A stretch of DNA of 13,871 nt, from the NCBI GenBank assembly GCA_943360385.1, contig CALRIM020000082.1, positions 1-13,871 of the forward strand. The letters run 5' to 3'. The stretch is from CAJBVG01 sp943360385 (lineage in GTDB: Bacteria > Bacteroidota > Bacteroidia > Sphingobacteriales > Sphingobacteriaceae). Below, piece by piece: positions 1 to 7,009 of this stretch; the stretch's first letter is position 1; each line of letters opens with the position of its first letter. The translations under genes were made by a program, and so were the position numbers. The notes beneath the pieces are model-generated. The model was not told the DNA's origin and did not search any database. It saw only the letters and a list, made by a program, of their open reading frames with translations.

Positions 1-220
1 TATTTCTAAAATATGGATAAAACCTATTCACGGCATTGGGTACACCTATTTGTGCAAAGTAGGCTAGAAATAAACCCATTTCTAAAACAAATCTTAGTAA
101 ACCAATCTCTTCAAGGGGTAGGCATTTAGGGAATAACCAAACAATATTAAAATAACCAACTACAATACCAATGTATTGAACAATTAGTGACTTAAAACTT
201 TGTCTAATTACAATTCCCAA
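1..220 (-). CDS. Wzx-like oligosaccharide flippase (MOP/polysaccharide biosynthesis family), N-terminal part, cut by left edge
   Basis: The reverse strand is open from a TTG at 220-218 to the window edge, giving 73 codons. It begins MGIVIRQSFKSLIVQYIGIV and contains two hydrophobic stretches. The first is around residues 11-30. The second is around 43-62 and ends in AQIGVPNAVNRFYPYFRN. The opening, including the EEIGLLRF segment after the first helix, matches the start of Bacteroidota polysaccharide biosynthesis (MATE/MOP superfamily) proteins, which move lipid-linked oligosaccharides across the inner membrane. The TTG lies three bases after the TAA of the TylF-type gene (226-224), so the two are almost certainly in one operon. 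No ATG is available near this point; the next in-frame Met, LEMG, is already inside the second helix. The C-terminal bulk is missing, so flippase versus another MOP exporter rests on the N-terminus and context. Confidence 0.75.
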   Translation of the reverse strand, partial: MGIVIRQSFKSLIVQYIGIVVGYFNIVWLFPKCLPLEEIGLLRFVLEMGLFLAYFAQIGVPNAVNRFYPYFRN

Positions 221-223
221 AAC

Positions 224-955
224 TTATATTTTAATAGCTATACGACCTGTGTAATCAATCCAGTTTAATAAAATTGGAATATTGTTTTCTTCGAAATATT
301 GATCCACAGCTTTTCTTGCACCTTGCCAATGACCGTAGTCGTCGATAATAATTACACCTCCTTTAACTAAGCGAGGAAATAAGTGAACCAACTCATGATA
401 AGTAGACTCATACCAATCTGTATCTAGTCTCAACAATGAGATTTGTTGAGGAATATCCGAAGGGATAGTATCTTCTACTTTACCCTTAATCATTTTAATT
501 TTTTCCTTAGGATAGTCAGTGCTGTATATGTTATTGCTTACATCTTCAAAATCAGCAAAACATTGGTTGATGCCTTTCCAGGTATCTTCTCCTGTATCAC
601 CATGTACTGATACGTCTTCTCCAGTAGGCTCAGACATTCCTTCATATGTATCGTACATATAAATATTTCTTTGAACATCTGCATGCTTTAATAAAGTAAG
701 CGCAGATACCATTGAACTTCCACCCCTCCACACACCACATTCAACGATGTCGCCCTCTATTTTATTTTTATGCACATACTTAATGGCGTTATGAAGTGAC
801 CAAATTCTATCTATAGAAGTCATGGTATAAGGTCTAACTTTCTGATAAATTTCTTTGAATTCTGCTGTAGTACGGTCAGTTTCAACTTCCTCTGTTTTTT
901 TTATGATATCGTAACCAAATTTTTGAAGCGTACTTCTTACTATTTTATTTATCAT
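224..955 (-). CDS. TylF/macrocin-O-methyltransferase family SAM-dependent methyltransferase
   Basis: A 243-residue protein of the TylF (macrocin O-methyltransferase) family, which transfers a methyl group from S-adenosylmethionine to a sugar hydroxyl. The SAM-binding motif I is VECGVWRGGSS (residues 71-81), followed by an acidic strand end at YDTYEGM (101-107). The family's metal-site-like acidic residues are visible at LDTDWYESTY (D178, D180) and IIIDDYGHW (D205, D206), followed by QGARKAVDQYF. Length is normal for the family. The ATG overlaps the stop codon of the upstream glycosyltransferase as ATGA (955-952), which indicates translational coupling. The flippase follows after three bases. 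In this setting the likely substrate is a sugar of the surface glycan, but the position methylated cannot be read from sequence. Confidence 0.88.
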   Translation of the reverse strand: MINKIVRSTLQKFGYDIIKKTEEVETDRTTAEFKEIYQKVRPYTMTSIDRIWSLHNAIKYVHKNKIEGDIVECGVWRGGSSMVSALTLLKHADVQRNIYMYDTYEGMSEPTGEDVSVHGDTGEDTWKGINQCFADFEDVSNNIYSTDYPKEKIKMIKGKVEDTIPSDIPQQISLLRLDTDWYESTYHELVHLFPRLVKGGVIIIDDYGHWQGARKAVDQYFEENNIPILLNWIDYTGRIAIKI

Positions 956-2052
956 CCTTCTATGATCTCCTTAAGTTTATAAATTCTATCTGCAATATTA
1001 TAATTCTTTTGCATATGTTTCCTTGCATTCGATCCAAACAGATCAATTTTTTCATGATCATTCATCAATTGCTTTACTTTTTCATACATACCTATATAAT
1101 CACCCTCATCTACTAAGTATCCTGTATTTGAATCAACAACTGCCTCTTTTATACCAGCATGTTTTGTACTCACTATTGGAAGTCCAGATGAAGATGCCTC
1201 TAAAACTGTATTAGGCGTTCCTTCTGAATCACCTGATATTGGTCTAAGGGAATGTTGCAAAAACACTTTGGCTTTTTGCATAGTTATAGAAATCTCTTCA
1301 GGAGACTTTACCCCCATCATTGTGATAGAATCGTTTAAATCTAATTCTTGAATTAAATCTTTACATTCCTTTTCTAGTTCACCACCACCAATCATCCAAA
1401 GCTCTACATCCTTGATGTCATTTTTTAAGAGGCCAAAAGATTTTATTACCAATGTAGGAGCTTTTTTAGGTGTCAACCTTCCAACTGATAATAGAATATT
1501 CCTATTCTTACTAGGCAATGTAGGTTGAAATTTTTCTAACTCAACCCCATATGGATTGTTGATTATTTTATCAGATGTAATTCCTAGTTTTTCCAATTCC
1601 ATTTTCATATCATCAGATACCACAACAATTTTCTTTACCATTGTCGACATTCTTAAATATTCATCTTTGAATTTAGAAATGGTTTTGTATTCATATGCAT
1701 CAAACCCATGAAAATGAGCAACAAGTGGAATATTTAATTGATAACAAGTATCAATCATATTACAAGCTGTAATGCCATATTCAGCAAGCACTACTTCAAC
1801 GTTATTCTTAATTAAAAAATTCTTTAAGGCTGCTTTATATAAAGAAGTGTAAACATTTGGCAAATATTTTTTTACTCCTGCTCTAAATATATTTATAGAC
1901 CATGGGAAAGAAAATATGCTTTGTTTATGTTGATCAACATAAGGCATCCATCCATCAGTGAGTGTAACAGCAGGTTTTAAAAATTTAATATGATTATGTA
2001 TAAACGTCTCCGAATATGAATACGGATTTGGATATGCAATTAATAGTTTCAT
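952..2052 (-). CDS. GT4 family glycosyltransferase
   Basis: A 366-residue GT-B fold glycosyltransferase of family GT4 (glycosyl transferases group 1). The N-terminal acceptor half includes AHFHGFDAYEY (112-122). The donor-binding half starts near LLSVGRLTPKKAP (187-199), with the Arg and Lys that usually contact the nucleotide-sugar phosphates. The E-x7-E motif is intact: EGTPNTVLEASSSGLPIVST, with E277 and E285. It adds one sugar to the growing lipid-linked oligosaccharide on the cytoplasmic face of the inner membrane; donor and linkage are unknown. The overall look resembles WcaL-type enzymes, but I would not assign that symbol. The gene begins with ATG one base after the upstream methyltransferase stop and overlaps the TylF gene by four bases, so it is the second cistron of the left operon. 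Confidence 0.9.
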   Translation of the reverse strand: MKLLIAYPNPYSYSETFIHNHIKFLKPAVTLTDGWMPYVDQHKQSIFSFPWSINIFRAGVKKYLPNVYTSLYKAALKNFLIKNNVEVVLAEYGITACNMIDTCYQLNIPLVAHFHGFDAYEYKTISKFKDEYLRMSTMVKKIVVVSDDMKMELEKLGITSDKIINNPYGVELEKFQPTLPSKNRNILLSVGRLTPKKAPTLVIKSFGLLKNDIKDVELWMIGGGELEKECKDLIQELDLNDSITMMGVKSPEEISITMQKAKVFLQHSLRPISGDSEGTPNTVLEASSSGLPIVSTKHAGIKEAVVDSNTGYLVDEGDYIGMYEKVKQLMNDHEKIDLFGSNARKHMQKNYNIADRIYKLKEIIEG

Positions 2053-2053
2053 A

Positions 2054-2758
2054 TTATTTCTTTACTCTAGCAACAATTAAAAATGTACAGGCATCTGTAT
2101 CCTTGGTTCCTTGTTTGGTGGTTTTATCAAACAAAGAAATAAGTGATTGCATGATAAATATAAATATAGGTTTGATTATTCTTGGAACCTTAAACATCAA
2201 TCCATCTTGAAATAATTGTAATCCCATCGCTGAGCGACCAATGATTCCTCTAAAATCAATAACTTCAAACCCATTGTTTTCAACAATCTTTTTCAATCCT
2301 GCTGAGGTCCACCTCCAGTAATCATAAGGATCAGGGTGATACATCCAATAACCATGTGTGGTTAATAACAATAACCCATCTTTTTTTAATACCCTATATG
2401 CCTCTCTTAAATATAAATCAGGGTTATCCACATGTTCAAGCACCTGAGTAGAAAGAACAATGTTTGCTGAAGCATCATCACACATCAAATGCCCCAGAGG
2501 GTCAAGTTTTATTTGTATTTGGGGGTTATCGCTTAAATCAGCCCCTTTATATTCTGAAACTTTTTGTTCAAATAATTGTCGGTAAGGCATGCTACCACAA
2601 CCATAATCAATGAGGACCTCTTCTTTAACTAAGTATTTATTATATGCATACTCTACTAATTTTTTCAACTGTAGTAAATAATAGTACCTAGGATGAAACA
2701 AAGATGGCTTGGTTCTTTGTATAGCTTCTGATGCGTTATGACGATAATCTTGACTCAA
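2054..2758 (-). CDS. Class I SAM-dependent methyltransferase (Methyltransf_11-like), TTG start
   Basis: A 234-residue class I methyltransferase. Motif I is LIDYGCGSMPY (49-59). An acidic cofactor-contact region follows at KGADLSD (71-77). The family motif STQVLEHVDNPD (103-114) and the post-strand segment LKKDGLLLLTTHG (124-136) are typical of Methyltransf_11/UbiE-like enzymes. It probably methylates a sugar or another precursor of the locus glycan. The start is a TTG (2758-2756). The in-frame sequence back to a stop at 2794-2792 has no ATG or GTG, and the next ATG encodes the Met inside the SAM motif, so it would destroy the fold. It is the first gene of the leftward operon and lies 20 bases downstream of a perfect TAnnTTTG element. 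A one-base gap separates it from the glycosyltransferase. Confidence 0.85.
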   Translation of the reverse strand: MSQDYRHNASEAIQRTKPSLFHPRYYYLLQLKKLVEYAYNKYLVKEEVLIDYGCGSMPYRQLFEQKVSEYKGADLSDNPQIQIKLDPLGHLMCDDASANIVLSTQVLEHVDNPDLYLREAYRVLKKDGLLLLTTHGYWMYHPDPYDYWRWTSAGLKKIVENNGFEVIDFRGIIGRSAMGLQLFQDGLMFKVPRIIKPIFIFIMQSLISLFDKTTKQGTKDTDACTFLIVARVKK

Positions 2759-2778
2759 TGGAATAATGTTTATTGTGG

Positions 2779-2786
2779 CAAAAGTA
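2779..2786 (-). promoter_or_regulatory. Bacteroidota -7 promoter element (TACTTTTG) for the leftward operon
   Basis: On the minus strand this reads TACTTTTG, an exact match to the Bacteroidota primary-sigma -7 consensus TAnnTTTG. It ends 20 bases before the TTG start of the methyltransferase, predicting a 5' leader of roughly 10-16 bases. No clear TTTG -33 box lies 19-21 bases further upstream. On the opposite strand, 2788-2795 reads TATTTTAG (7 of 8), a possible -7 element for the divergent glycosyltransferase at 2806. Confidence 0.5.
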
Positions 2787-2805
2787 GTATTTTAGCGGAT
2801 ATTAT

Positions 2806-4008
2806 ATGAAAGTTCTCTTCACATTTCCTGGCCTTGCTCATTATTTAAATGCTCAATTGCGAAAACTGACTGAAAAGTCTATTGACGTTGCCGCAATAGT
2901 TCCCTTTAAAAAAAGCGAATCTATGGGCTCTGGCGTACATACTGGAAATAAGGCTGATGGATTTAGATTGATTGAAGGCATAGAGGAAAAAGGTTTCTTA
3001 GGAAAACCCCGGTTTTCAAATTTGCCGGATATACTCTTAGAAGAAAAGCCGGATATTTTGGTTATAGGTTGGCCATATGCCTTAGATCTTATATTTAACC
3101 AGAAACTCATACGGACCATCAAACAATTAAATATACGACTAATTTACAAAGGTATTCCTTTCAACCTTCCCAAAAGAAATGACATTATCAAGTACTATAT
3201 GAAGGGTGAATATGCAGGAGATGAAACACTTGAACAATACAAACCTAACTTTATAGGTCTACTTAAATTTTATATCATTACCCTATTCAGAGGGATGTAT
3301 TTAAGAAAAGTAGATGCCCATGTTTATTATATAGATGATGCCCTTGAAATTGTAAAAAGTTATGGTGTAAATCCCAATAAAATATTTATCACCTATAATG
3401 CACCCGATACGGATTTACATTTAAATACTTTTGAAAAAATACAATCCTTACCGAAAATACTTCCATACAATAAACACCGCTTAATACATGTGGGACGGTT
3501 AGTAAAATGGAAACGTGTAGATTTATTGATTGAGGCAACCATCCAACTAAAAGAAAAATATCCAGATATTGAGTTGATTGTTGTTGGAGCAGGTCCTGAA
3601 TTAGATTCTTTGAAAAAACAAGCCGAGTTACATAAGAACATTATATTTACTGGTGCTATATATGATGGTCAATTATTGGGACAATATTTAAATGAATCCA
3701 GTATTTACATTTTGGCAGGTATGGGTGGTTTATCCATTAACGAAGCCATGTGCTATGCCAAACCCATTATTTGTACTAGGGCTGATGGTACTGAAAAGCA
3801 AATTGTAAGGGAAAACATCAATGGATATTTTTTCGAAAGTGGACAACTTAATTCTTTGGTAGAAAAAATAAATTCAATTTTGATTGATGAAGTGAAATGT
3901 GCCCATATGGGAAATGCGTCTTTAGAAATAATTAAGAATGAAATTAATTTAAATACTGTAGCCGATCGCTATATTAAAGCATTCAATTATGTAATGCATC
4001 AGCGATAG
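2806..4008 (+). CDS. GT4-like glycosyltransferase
   Basis: A 400-residue GT-B glycosyltransferase. The donor domain opens with LIHVGRLVKWKRVDLLIEA (residues 226-244), containing the phosphate-contacting Arg and Lys pair, and continues with VVGAGPELDSLKK (259-271). The C-terminal signature is GMGGLSINEAMCYAKPIIC (305-323). Only the second Glu of the usual E-x7-E motif is present (E313); the first position is Gly305, a variation common among GT4-related enzymes with a GGLS loop. The acceptor half carries the unusual segment IYKGIPFNLPKRND (113-126) and a hydrophobic stretch around 150-165 that may contact the membrane. It likely extends the same glycan as its neighbours. It is transcribed divergently from the left operon, and its last 10 bases overlap the tail of the convergent acyltransferase gene. 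Confidence 0.87.
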   Translation: MKVLFTFPGLAHYLNAQLRKLTEKSIDVAAIVPFKKSESMGSGVHTGNKADGFRLIEGIEEKGFLGKPRFSNLPDILLEEKPDILVIGWPYALDLIFNQKLIRTIKQLNIRLIYKGIPFNLPKRNDIIKYYMKGEYAGDETLEQYKPNFIGLLKFYIITLFRGMYLRKVDAHVYYIDDALEIVKSYGVNPNKIFITYNAPDTDLHLNTFEKIQSLPKILPYNKHRLIHVGRLVKWKRVDLLIEATIQLKEKYPDIELIVVGAGPELDSLKKQAELHKNIIFTGAIYDGQLLGQYLNESSIYILAGMGGLSINEAMCYAKPIICTRADGTEKQIVRENINGYFFESGQLNSLVEKINSILIDEVKCAHMGNASLEIIKNEINLNTVADRYIKAFNYVMHQR

Positions 4009-4604
4009 CGCATATGTTTAGCTGGTATGCCAGCAACAATCGAATACGATTCAACATCTTTAGTTACCACACTTCCCGCCCCTATTACAGCTCCTGTACC
4101 AATTGTAACTCCTGGCATAATAGATACATTTGTACCTATCCATACATCATCCCCTATTGTTACAAAATTCTTAGTTTTATCCCAAGCTTGATCAATCATA
4201 AATTCATCCTTACTTATTAAATGATTAGCCGCTACTATAGTAACGTACTGAGAAAAAATACACTTCTCTCCAATAAAAATCTCTCCTCCAGCAGCCCTAA
4301 TATTATTCATTTCTCCTATAGAGGTTCCCTTACCAATACTGAGTTTAGCAACGCCTACAATTCCCTTTGGGTCATCCATACACAACAAAACCGTATTTGC
4401 ACCAATAAAGACTCCCTTCCCTAAAGAAACCCGATTTGAATCTTGAATTAGCAACAATGCCTTATGATTGATGTGACAATCGTACTTCTGCTCGTACCAT
4501 GAAATCTTAAAAAGTGCCCATAATTGCGCAAATAAACTCAACATTACCTTAAATGGAATGCCAATAACTCCTAATTTATTTATAATGAAGGTGAATTTTC
4601 TCAT
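3999..4604 (-). CDS. Left-handed beta-helix (hexapeptide repeat) O-acyltransferase, WbbJ/maltose-acetyltransferase-like
   Basis: A 201-residue acyltransferase of the LbH/hexapeptide family. The N-terminus has a hydrophobic segment (about 8-34) that could anchor it to the membrane. From about residue 60 it becomes a parallel beta-helix with imperfect hexad repeats: VSLGKGVFIGANTVL, LSIGKGTSIGE, IFIGEKCIFSQYVTI. After the AANH motif (H128, the likely catalytic His) comes a loop of about 20 residues. The helix resumes at VTIGDDVWIGTNVSIMPGV and closes with the classic AGIPAKHMR tail (191-199). Such enzymes transfer acetyl or related acyl groups from acyl-CoA to a sugar, here probably a residue of the surface glycan. 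It is alone on the minus strand, convergent with the upstream glycosyltransferase (10-bp overlap) and divergent from the FkbM gene. Confidence 0.88.
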   Translation of the reverse strand: MRKFTFIINKLGVIGIPFKVMLSLFAQLWALFKISWYEQKYDCHINHKALLLIQDSNRVSLGKGVFIGANTVLLCMDDPKGIVGVAKLSIGKGTSIGEMNNIRAAGGEIFIGEKCIFSQYVTIVAANHLISKDEFMIDQAWDKTKNFVTIGDDVWIGTNVSIMPGVTIGTGAVIGAGSVVTKDVESYSIVAGIPAKHMRYR

Positions 4605-4617
4605 AAAATGATTTCCA

Positions 4618-4625
4618 CAAATTTA
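4618..4625 (-). promoter_or_regulatory. Bacteroidota -7 promoter element (TAAATTTG) for the acyltransferase gene
   Basis: The minus strand reads TAAATTTG, an exact TAnnTTTG match, ending 13 bases before the ATG at 4604. That predicts a leader of fewer than ten bases. No TTTG is seen at the expected -33 distance. Confidence 0.45.
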
Positions 4626-4665
4626 GAAGAATTTGCTATTATTTATAATATATGCATATTTAAGC

Positions 4666-4673
4666 TACTTTTG
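4666..4673 (+). promoter_or_regulatory. Bacteroidota -7 promoter element (TACTTTTG) for the FkbM gene
   Basis: TACTTTTG matches TAnnTTTG exactly and ends eight bases before the ATG at 4682. A TTTA at 4642-4645 is 20 bases upstream and could serve as a weak -33 box. With the minus-strand element at 4618-4625 this makes the 77-bp gap a compact divergent promoter region. Confidence 0.5.
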
Positions 4674-4681
4674 CCAATATT

Positions 4682-5476
4682 ATGAAACTATTTTTAGAGG
4701 TTTGTTTTAAGAATCTATATTACTTTTTTAGCTCAAAAGAACATCGTAATTTTTACAAATTACTTTTCTTATATGGAGATAAGAAGCGCTATAGTAGCTT
4801 ATTTATTTCCTTCTCTGGATTTAAGATCAATGTCCCTGATGCATTATCATTTATTTGGCAATACAAGGAGATTTTTGTAGATCAATCTTATAAATTTAAA
4901 ACTGAAAAGAGCAATCCGATTATTATCGATTGTGGCTCAAACATTGGTCTAAGTGCTTTATATTATAAACTCGAATATCCAAATGCTTTAATACATTGTA
5001 TTGAAGCCGATCCACAAATAGCAGAAATTTTATCAGAAAATCTTACTAATAATAACTGCACAGCGACTATTATCCCTAAAGCAGCATGGATTCATAATGA
5101 TGGGGTAACTTTTTCTTCTGAAGGATCTGATAGTGGAAGCGTTGGAAGTGGGAATGTAAAAATAGACTCTTTAGATTTAGCTGAATTCCTAAAAAGTTTT
5201 GAGCAAGTAGATTTTTTAAAAATGGATATTGAGGGTGCAGAAAATACAGTAATACCGCATTGTGCAAATGAATTAAAAAAAGTAAAAACCTTGTTTTTAG
5301 AATATCATAGCAATTACAATGAAAATCAAAAATTAGACGAGCTTCTTAGTGTTATAAAAGAAGCTGGGTTTCATTACTACATTAAAACAGAAAATAAAAG
5401 AAAATCGCCATTTGTAAATTTACATAAAGAAAGAATGTATGATTTACAATTAAATATTTATGCTTACCGAAAGTAA
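4682..5476 (+). CDS. FkbM family methyltransferase
   Basis: A 264-residue methyltransferase of the FkbM family. The SAM-binding motif I is IIIDCGSNIGLSALYY (about 79-95), followed by the acidic strand end HCIEADPQ. The family hallmark FLKMDIEGAE (about 178-187) and the downstream KVKTLFLEYHSNY segment are all present. FkbM enzymes O-methylate varied acceptors and are frequent in polysaccharide loci, so sugar methylation is the inferred role. The first 70 residues are rich in aromatic and basic residues (YYFFSSKEHRNFYK), as is common in FkbM proteins of such loci. The ATG at 4682 directly follows a good promoter element. The TAA stop shares its last base with the ATG of the next glycosyltransferase (TAATG), indicating translational coupling. 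Confidence 0.9.
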   Translation: MKLFLEVCFKNLYYFFSSKEHRNFYKLLFLYGDKKRYSSLFISFSGFKINVPDALSFIWQYKEIFVDQSYKFKTEKSNPIIIDCGSNIGLSALYYKLEYPNALIHCIEADPQIAEILSENLTNNNCTATIIPKAAWIHNDGVTFSSEGSDSGSVGSGNVKIDSLDLAEFLKSFEQVDFLKMDIEGAENTVIPHCANELKKVKTLFLEYHSNYNENQKLDELLSVIKEAGFHYYIKTENKRKSPFVNLHKERMYDLQLNIYAYRK

Positions 5477-6717
5477 TGAGAATTTTAATTATCAATACTG
5501 CTGAAAATAAAGGTGGTGCGGCTGTAGCCTGTAATCGCCTACACGAGGCATTAGTAAGCAATGGGTATGATTCTAAAATGCTTGTTAGGCAAAAAAGCAC
5601 TTCTGATCCTAGAGTTTTTGAATTTACAAATTCAACTTTTAGAAAAAAAACAAACCTGTTTTTTTTCTTCATAGAGTTGTTCATTTTAAAATTTTTCAAA
5701 AAAAAAGGCTTTGATTTCTCATTGCCATGGTTTGGCCCTTCGTTATATAAACATCCACTTGTTAGAGAGGCAGATGTAATACATTTACATTGGGTACAAA
5801 ACTCATTTGTATCTCTTCATTGCATCAAAAAACTACAAAAATTAAATAAGCCCATTATATGGACATTGCATGATATGTGGGCTTTTACTGGGGGATGCCA
5901 TTATAATGTTGGCTGTAGAAAATTTGAATCTTCATGTGAACAATGCCCACAACTAAAAAACACATCAATTTTAGATTTTAGCAAATCAACATTTAAGAAC
6001 AAAAGCAAAATTTTGTCTTCAAAATTAAAAATTGTAACTCCAAGTATTTGGCTTTCTGAAGAAGTGAAAAAAAGCAGTTTGCTTAAAAATAATTCAATAA
6101 GTGTAATACCCTACAATATTAATTTTGATATTTTCAAACCTATTGATAAGTCTGAGGCGCGAAAAGAGTTTGGAATTAGCTCCGGCAAAAAAATTATTCT
6201 ATTTGTATCCATGAATGTTGAGGATCAAAGAAAGGGATTTGATTATTTTAAAAAAGCAATAATTGAATTAGAAAATAGAATTCCAAATTGGATTGAAACA
6301 CATGAAATTTTAGCTATTGGAAGAAACTCAGATATCAAACACTTTAAAACAAAAATTCATTATACTGGAAGATTAAGCGATTTGAACACTATTTCAAAGG
6401 CCTATTCTGCTGCCGATGTATTTGTAGCACCCTCCCTACAAGATAATTTACCAAACACTGTTATCGAATCTTTGGCTTGTGGCACGCCTATTGTAGCATT
6501 TAACATTGGGGGTATGCCTGATATGATTGCACACAAGGAATCAGGGTATTTAGCAACTCCATTTAGTATTAATGAAATTAGCCTTGGAATTGAGTATTGC
6601 TTAAAAAACAACTTATCTTTAAAATCTAGATCGCAAGCACTTTCTAAATTTCAATCAATTGAAGTTGCTAAAAGTTATGTAAATTTATATACAGAACTTT
6701 TAGATGAAAATAAATAA
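5476..6717 (+). CDS. GT4 family glycosyltransferase, WcaC-like, with four-cysteine cluster
   Basis: A 413-residue GT-B enzyme. The N-terminus, NTAENKGGAAVACNRLHEAL, is the glycine-rich acceptor-side loop of WcaC-like GT4 proteins. It is followed by VIHLHWVQ and WTLHDMWAFTGGCHY. Four cysteines (C141, C147, C154, C157, pattern C-x5-C-x6-C-x2-C) lie just after, a cluster typical of this subgroup and suggestive of metal binding. The donor domain contains EDQRKGFDYF (near 250), then DNLPNTVIESLACGTPIVAF, with D323 at the first and E331 at the second position of the E-x7-E motif, and GGMPDMI. It should add one sugar in the same pathway as its neighbours. It is coupled to fkbM by a one-base stop/start overlap. 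Its coding sequence holds homopolymer runs: A8 (5643-5650), T8 (5659-5666) and A9 (5698-5706). Confidence 0.9.
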   Translation: MRILIINTAENKGGAAVACNRLHEALVSNGYDSKMLVRQKSTSDPRVFEFTNSTFRKKTNLFFFFIELFILKFFKKKGFDFSLPWFGPSLYKHPLVREADVIHLHWVQNSFVSLHCIKKLQKLNKPIIWTLHDMWAFTGGCHYNVGCRKFESSCEQCPQLKNTSILDFSKSTFKNKSKILSSKLKIVTPSIWLSEEVKKSSLLKNNSISVIPYNINFDIFKPIDKSEARKEFGISSGKKIILFVSMNVEDQRKGFDYFKKAIIELENRIPNWIETHEILAIGRNSDIKHFKTKIHYTGRLSDLNTISKAYSAADVFVAPSLQDNLPNTVIESLACGTPIVAFNIGGMPDMIAHKESGYLATPFSINEISLGIEYCLKNNLSLKSRSQALSKFQSIEVAKSYVNLYTELLDENK

Positions 6718-6811
6718 GTTACTATTATTTATTCTTTTTGTTACTCCTATTTTGTTTCACTCAAAAGTGGAACAAAAAATATATTTCTTCAGGCATGCTA
6801 TGTATATCTAA
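6704..6811 (+). CDS. Possible short secreted peptide or remnant of a gene start (35 aa)
   Basis: An ATG at 6704 overlaps the last 14 bases of the glycosyltransferase in another frame. It encodes MKINKLLLFILFVTPILFHS and then 15 more residues to a TAA at 6809-6811. Two lysines followed by about 14 hydrophobic residues look like a signal peptide. In the next frame the sequence stays open beyond this stop, from a TAA at 6711 to a TGA after NEWDMNP near 6862. A single frameshift could therefore join the signal-peptide start to a longer tail ending SVFEWNDKYNEWDMNP. It may be a decayed small lipoprotein or exported peptide gene, a genuine short peptide, or chance in AT-rich DNA. I recognise no family. 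Confidence 0.2.
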   Translation: MKINKLLLFILFVTPILFHSKVEQKIYFFRHAMYI

Positions 6812-7009
6812 TTCTGTTTTCGAATGGAACGACAAGTATAATGAATGGGATATGAATCCTTGATCTTATATTGTACATCTTGAATATTATATTCTACAGC
6901 AATAATTATTCAATTATTTAATTTGATTCGTTAGTTCGAGTTTTTTTACAATTCAATTACATTACTGCAGAGCATAAATGCTTACATTTATATATAAACG
7001 TAAAATATT
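6718..7009. other. Intergenic region between the glycan locus and the T9SS cargo gene
   Basis: About 290 bases separate the last glycosyltransferase from the T9SS protein. It holds the hairpin at 6750-6777 and the short ORF from 6704. The region is very AT-rich. No perfect TAnnTTTG lies upstream of 7010. The best guess is TTTG at 6922-6925 with TACAATTC at 6947-6954 (21-base spacing), which is weak. I see no RNA gene, transposon end or long direct repeat. Confidence 0.4.
6750..6777 (+). terminator. Hairpin, candidate terminator after the fkbM-glycosyltransferase pair
   Basis: TTTTGTTTCACT (6750-6761) pairs with AGTGGAACAAAA (6766-6777) over 12 bp, with one G-U wobble and a CAAA loop. It lies 32 bases after the glycosyltransferase stop. 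The sequence after the stem is A-rich and then TATATTTCTTC rather than a clean T tract, so it is a weak intrinsic terminator at best. It also overlaps the short ORF. Confidence 0.4.

Noticed and set aside
5382..5699. Minus-strand ORF of 105 codons across the FkbM-glycosyltransferase junction
   Set aside because: It covers two well-supported coupled genes on the other strand and is rich in Phe and Leu from poly-A tracts, so it is a chance frame.
6970..6981. AGCATAAATGCT palindrome upstream of the T9SS gene
   Set aside because: Arms of five bases with a two-base centre are too short to separate from chance in AT-rich DNA.
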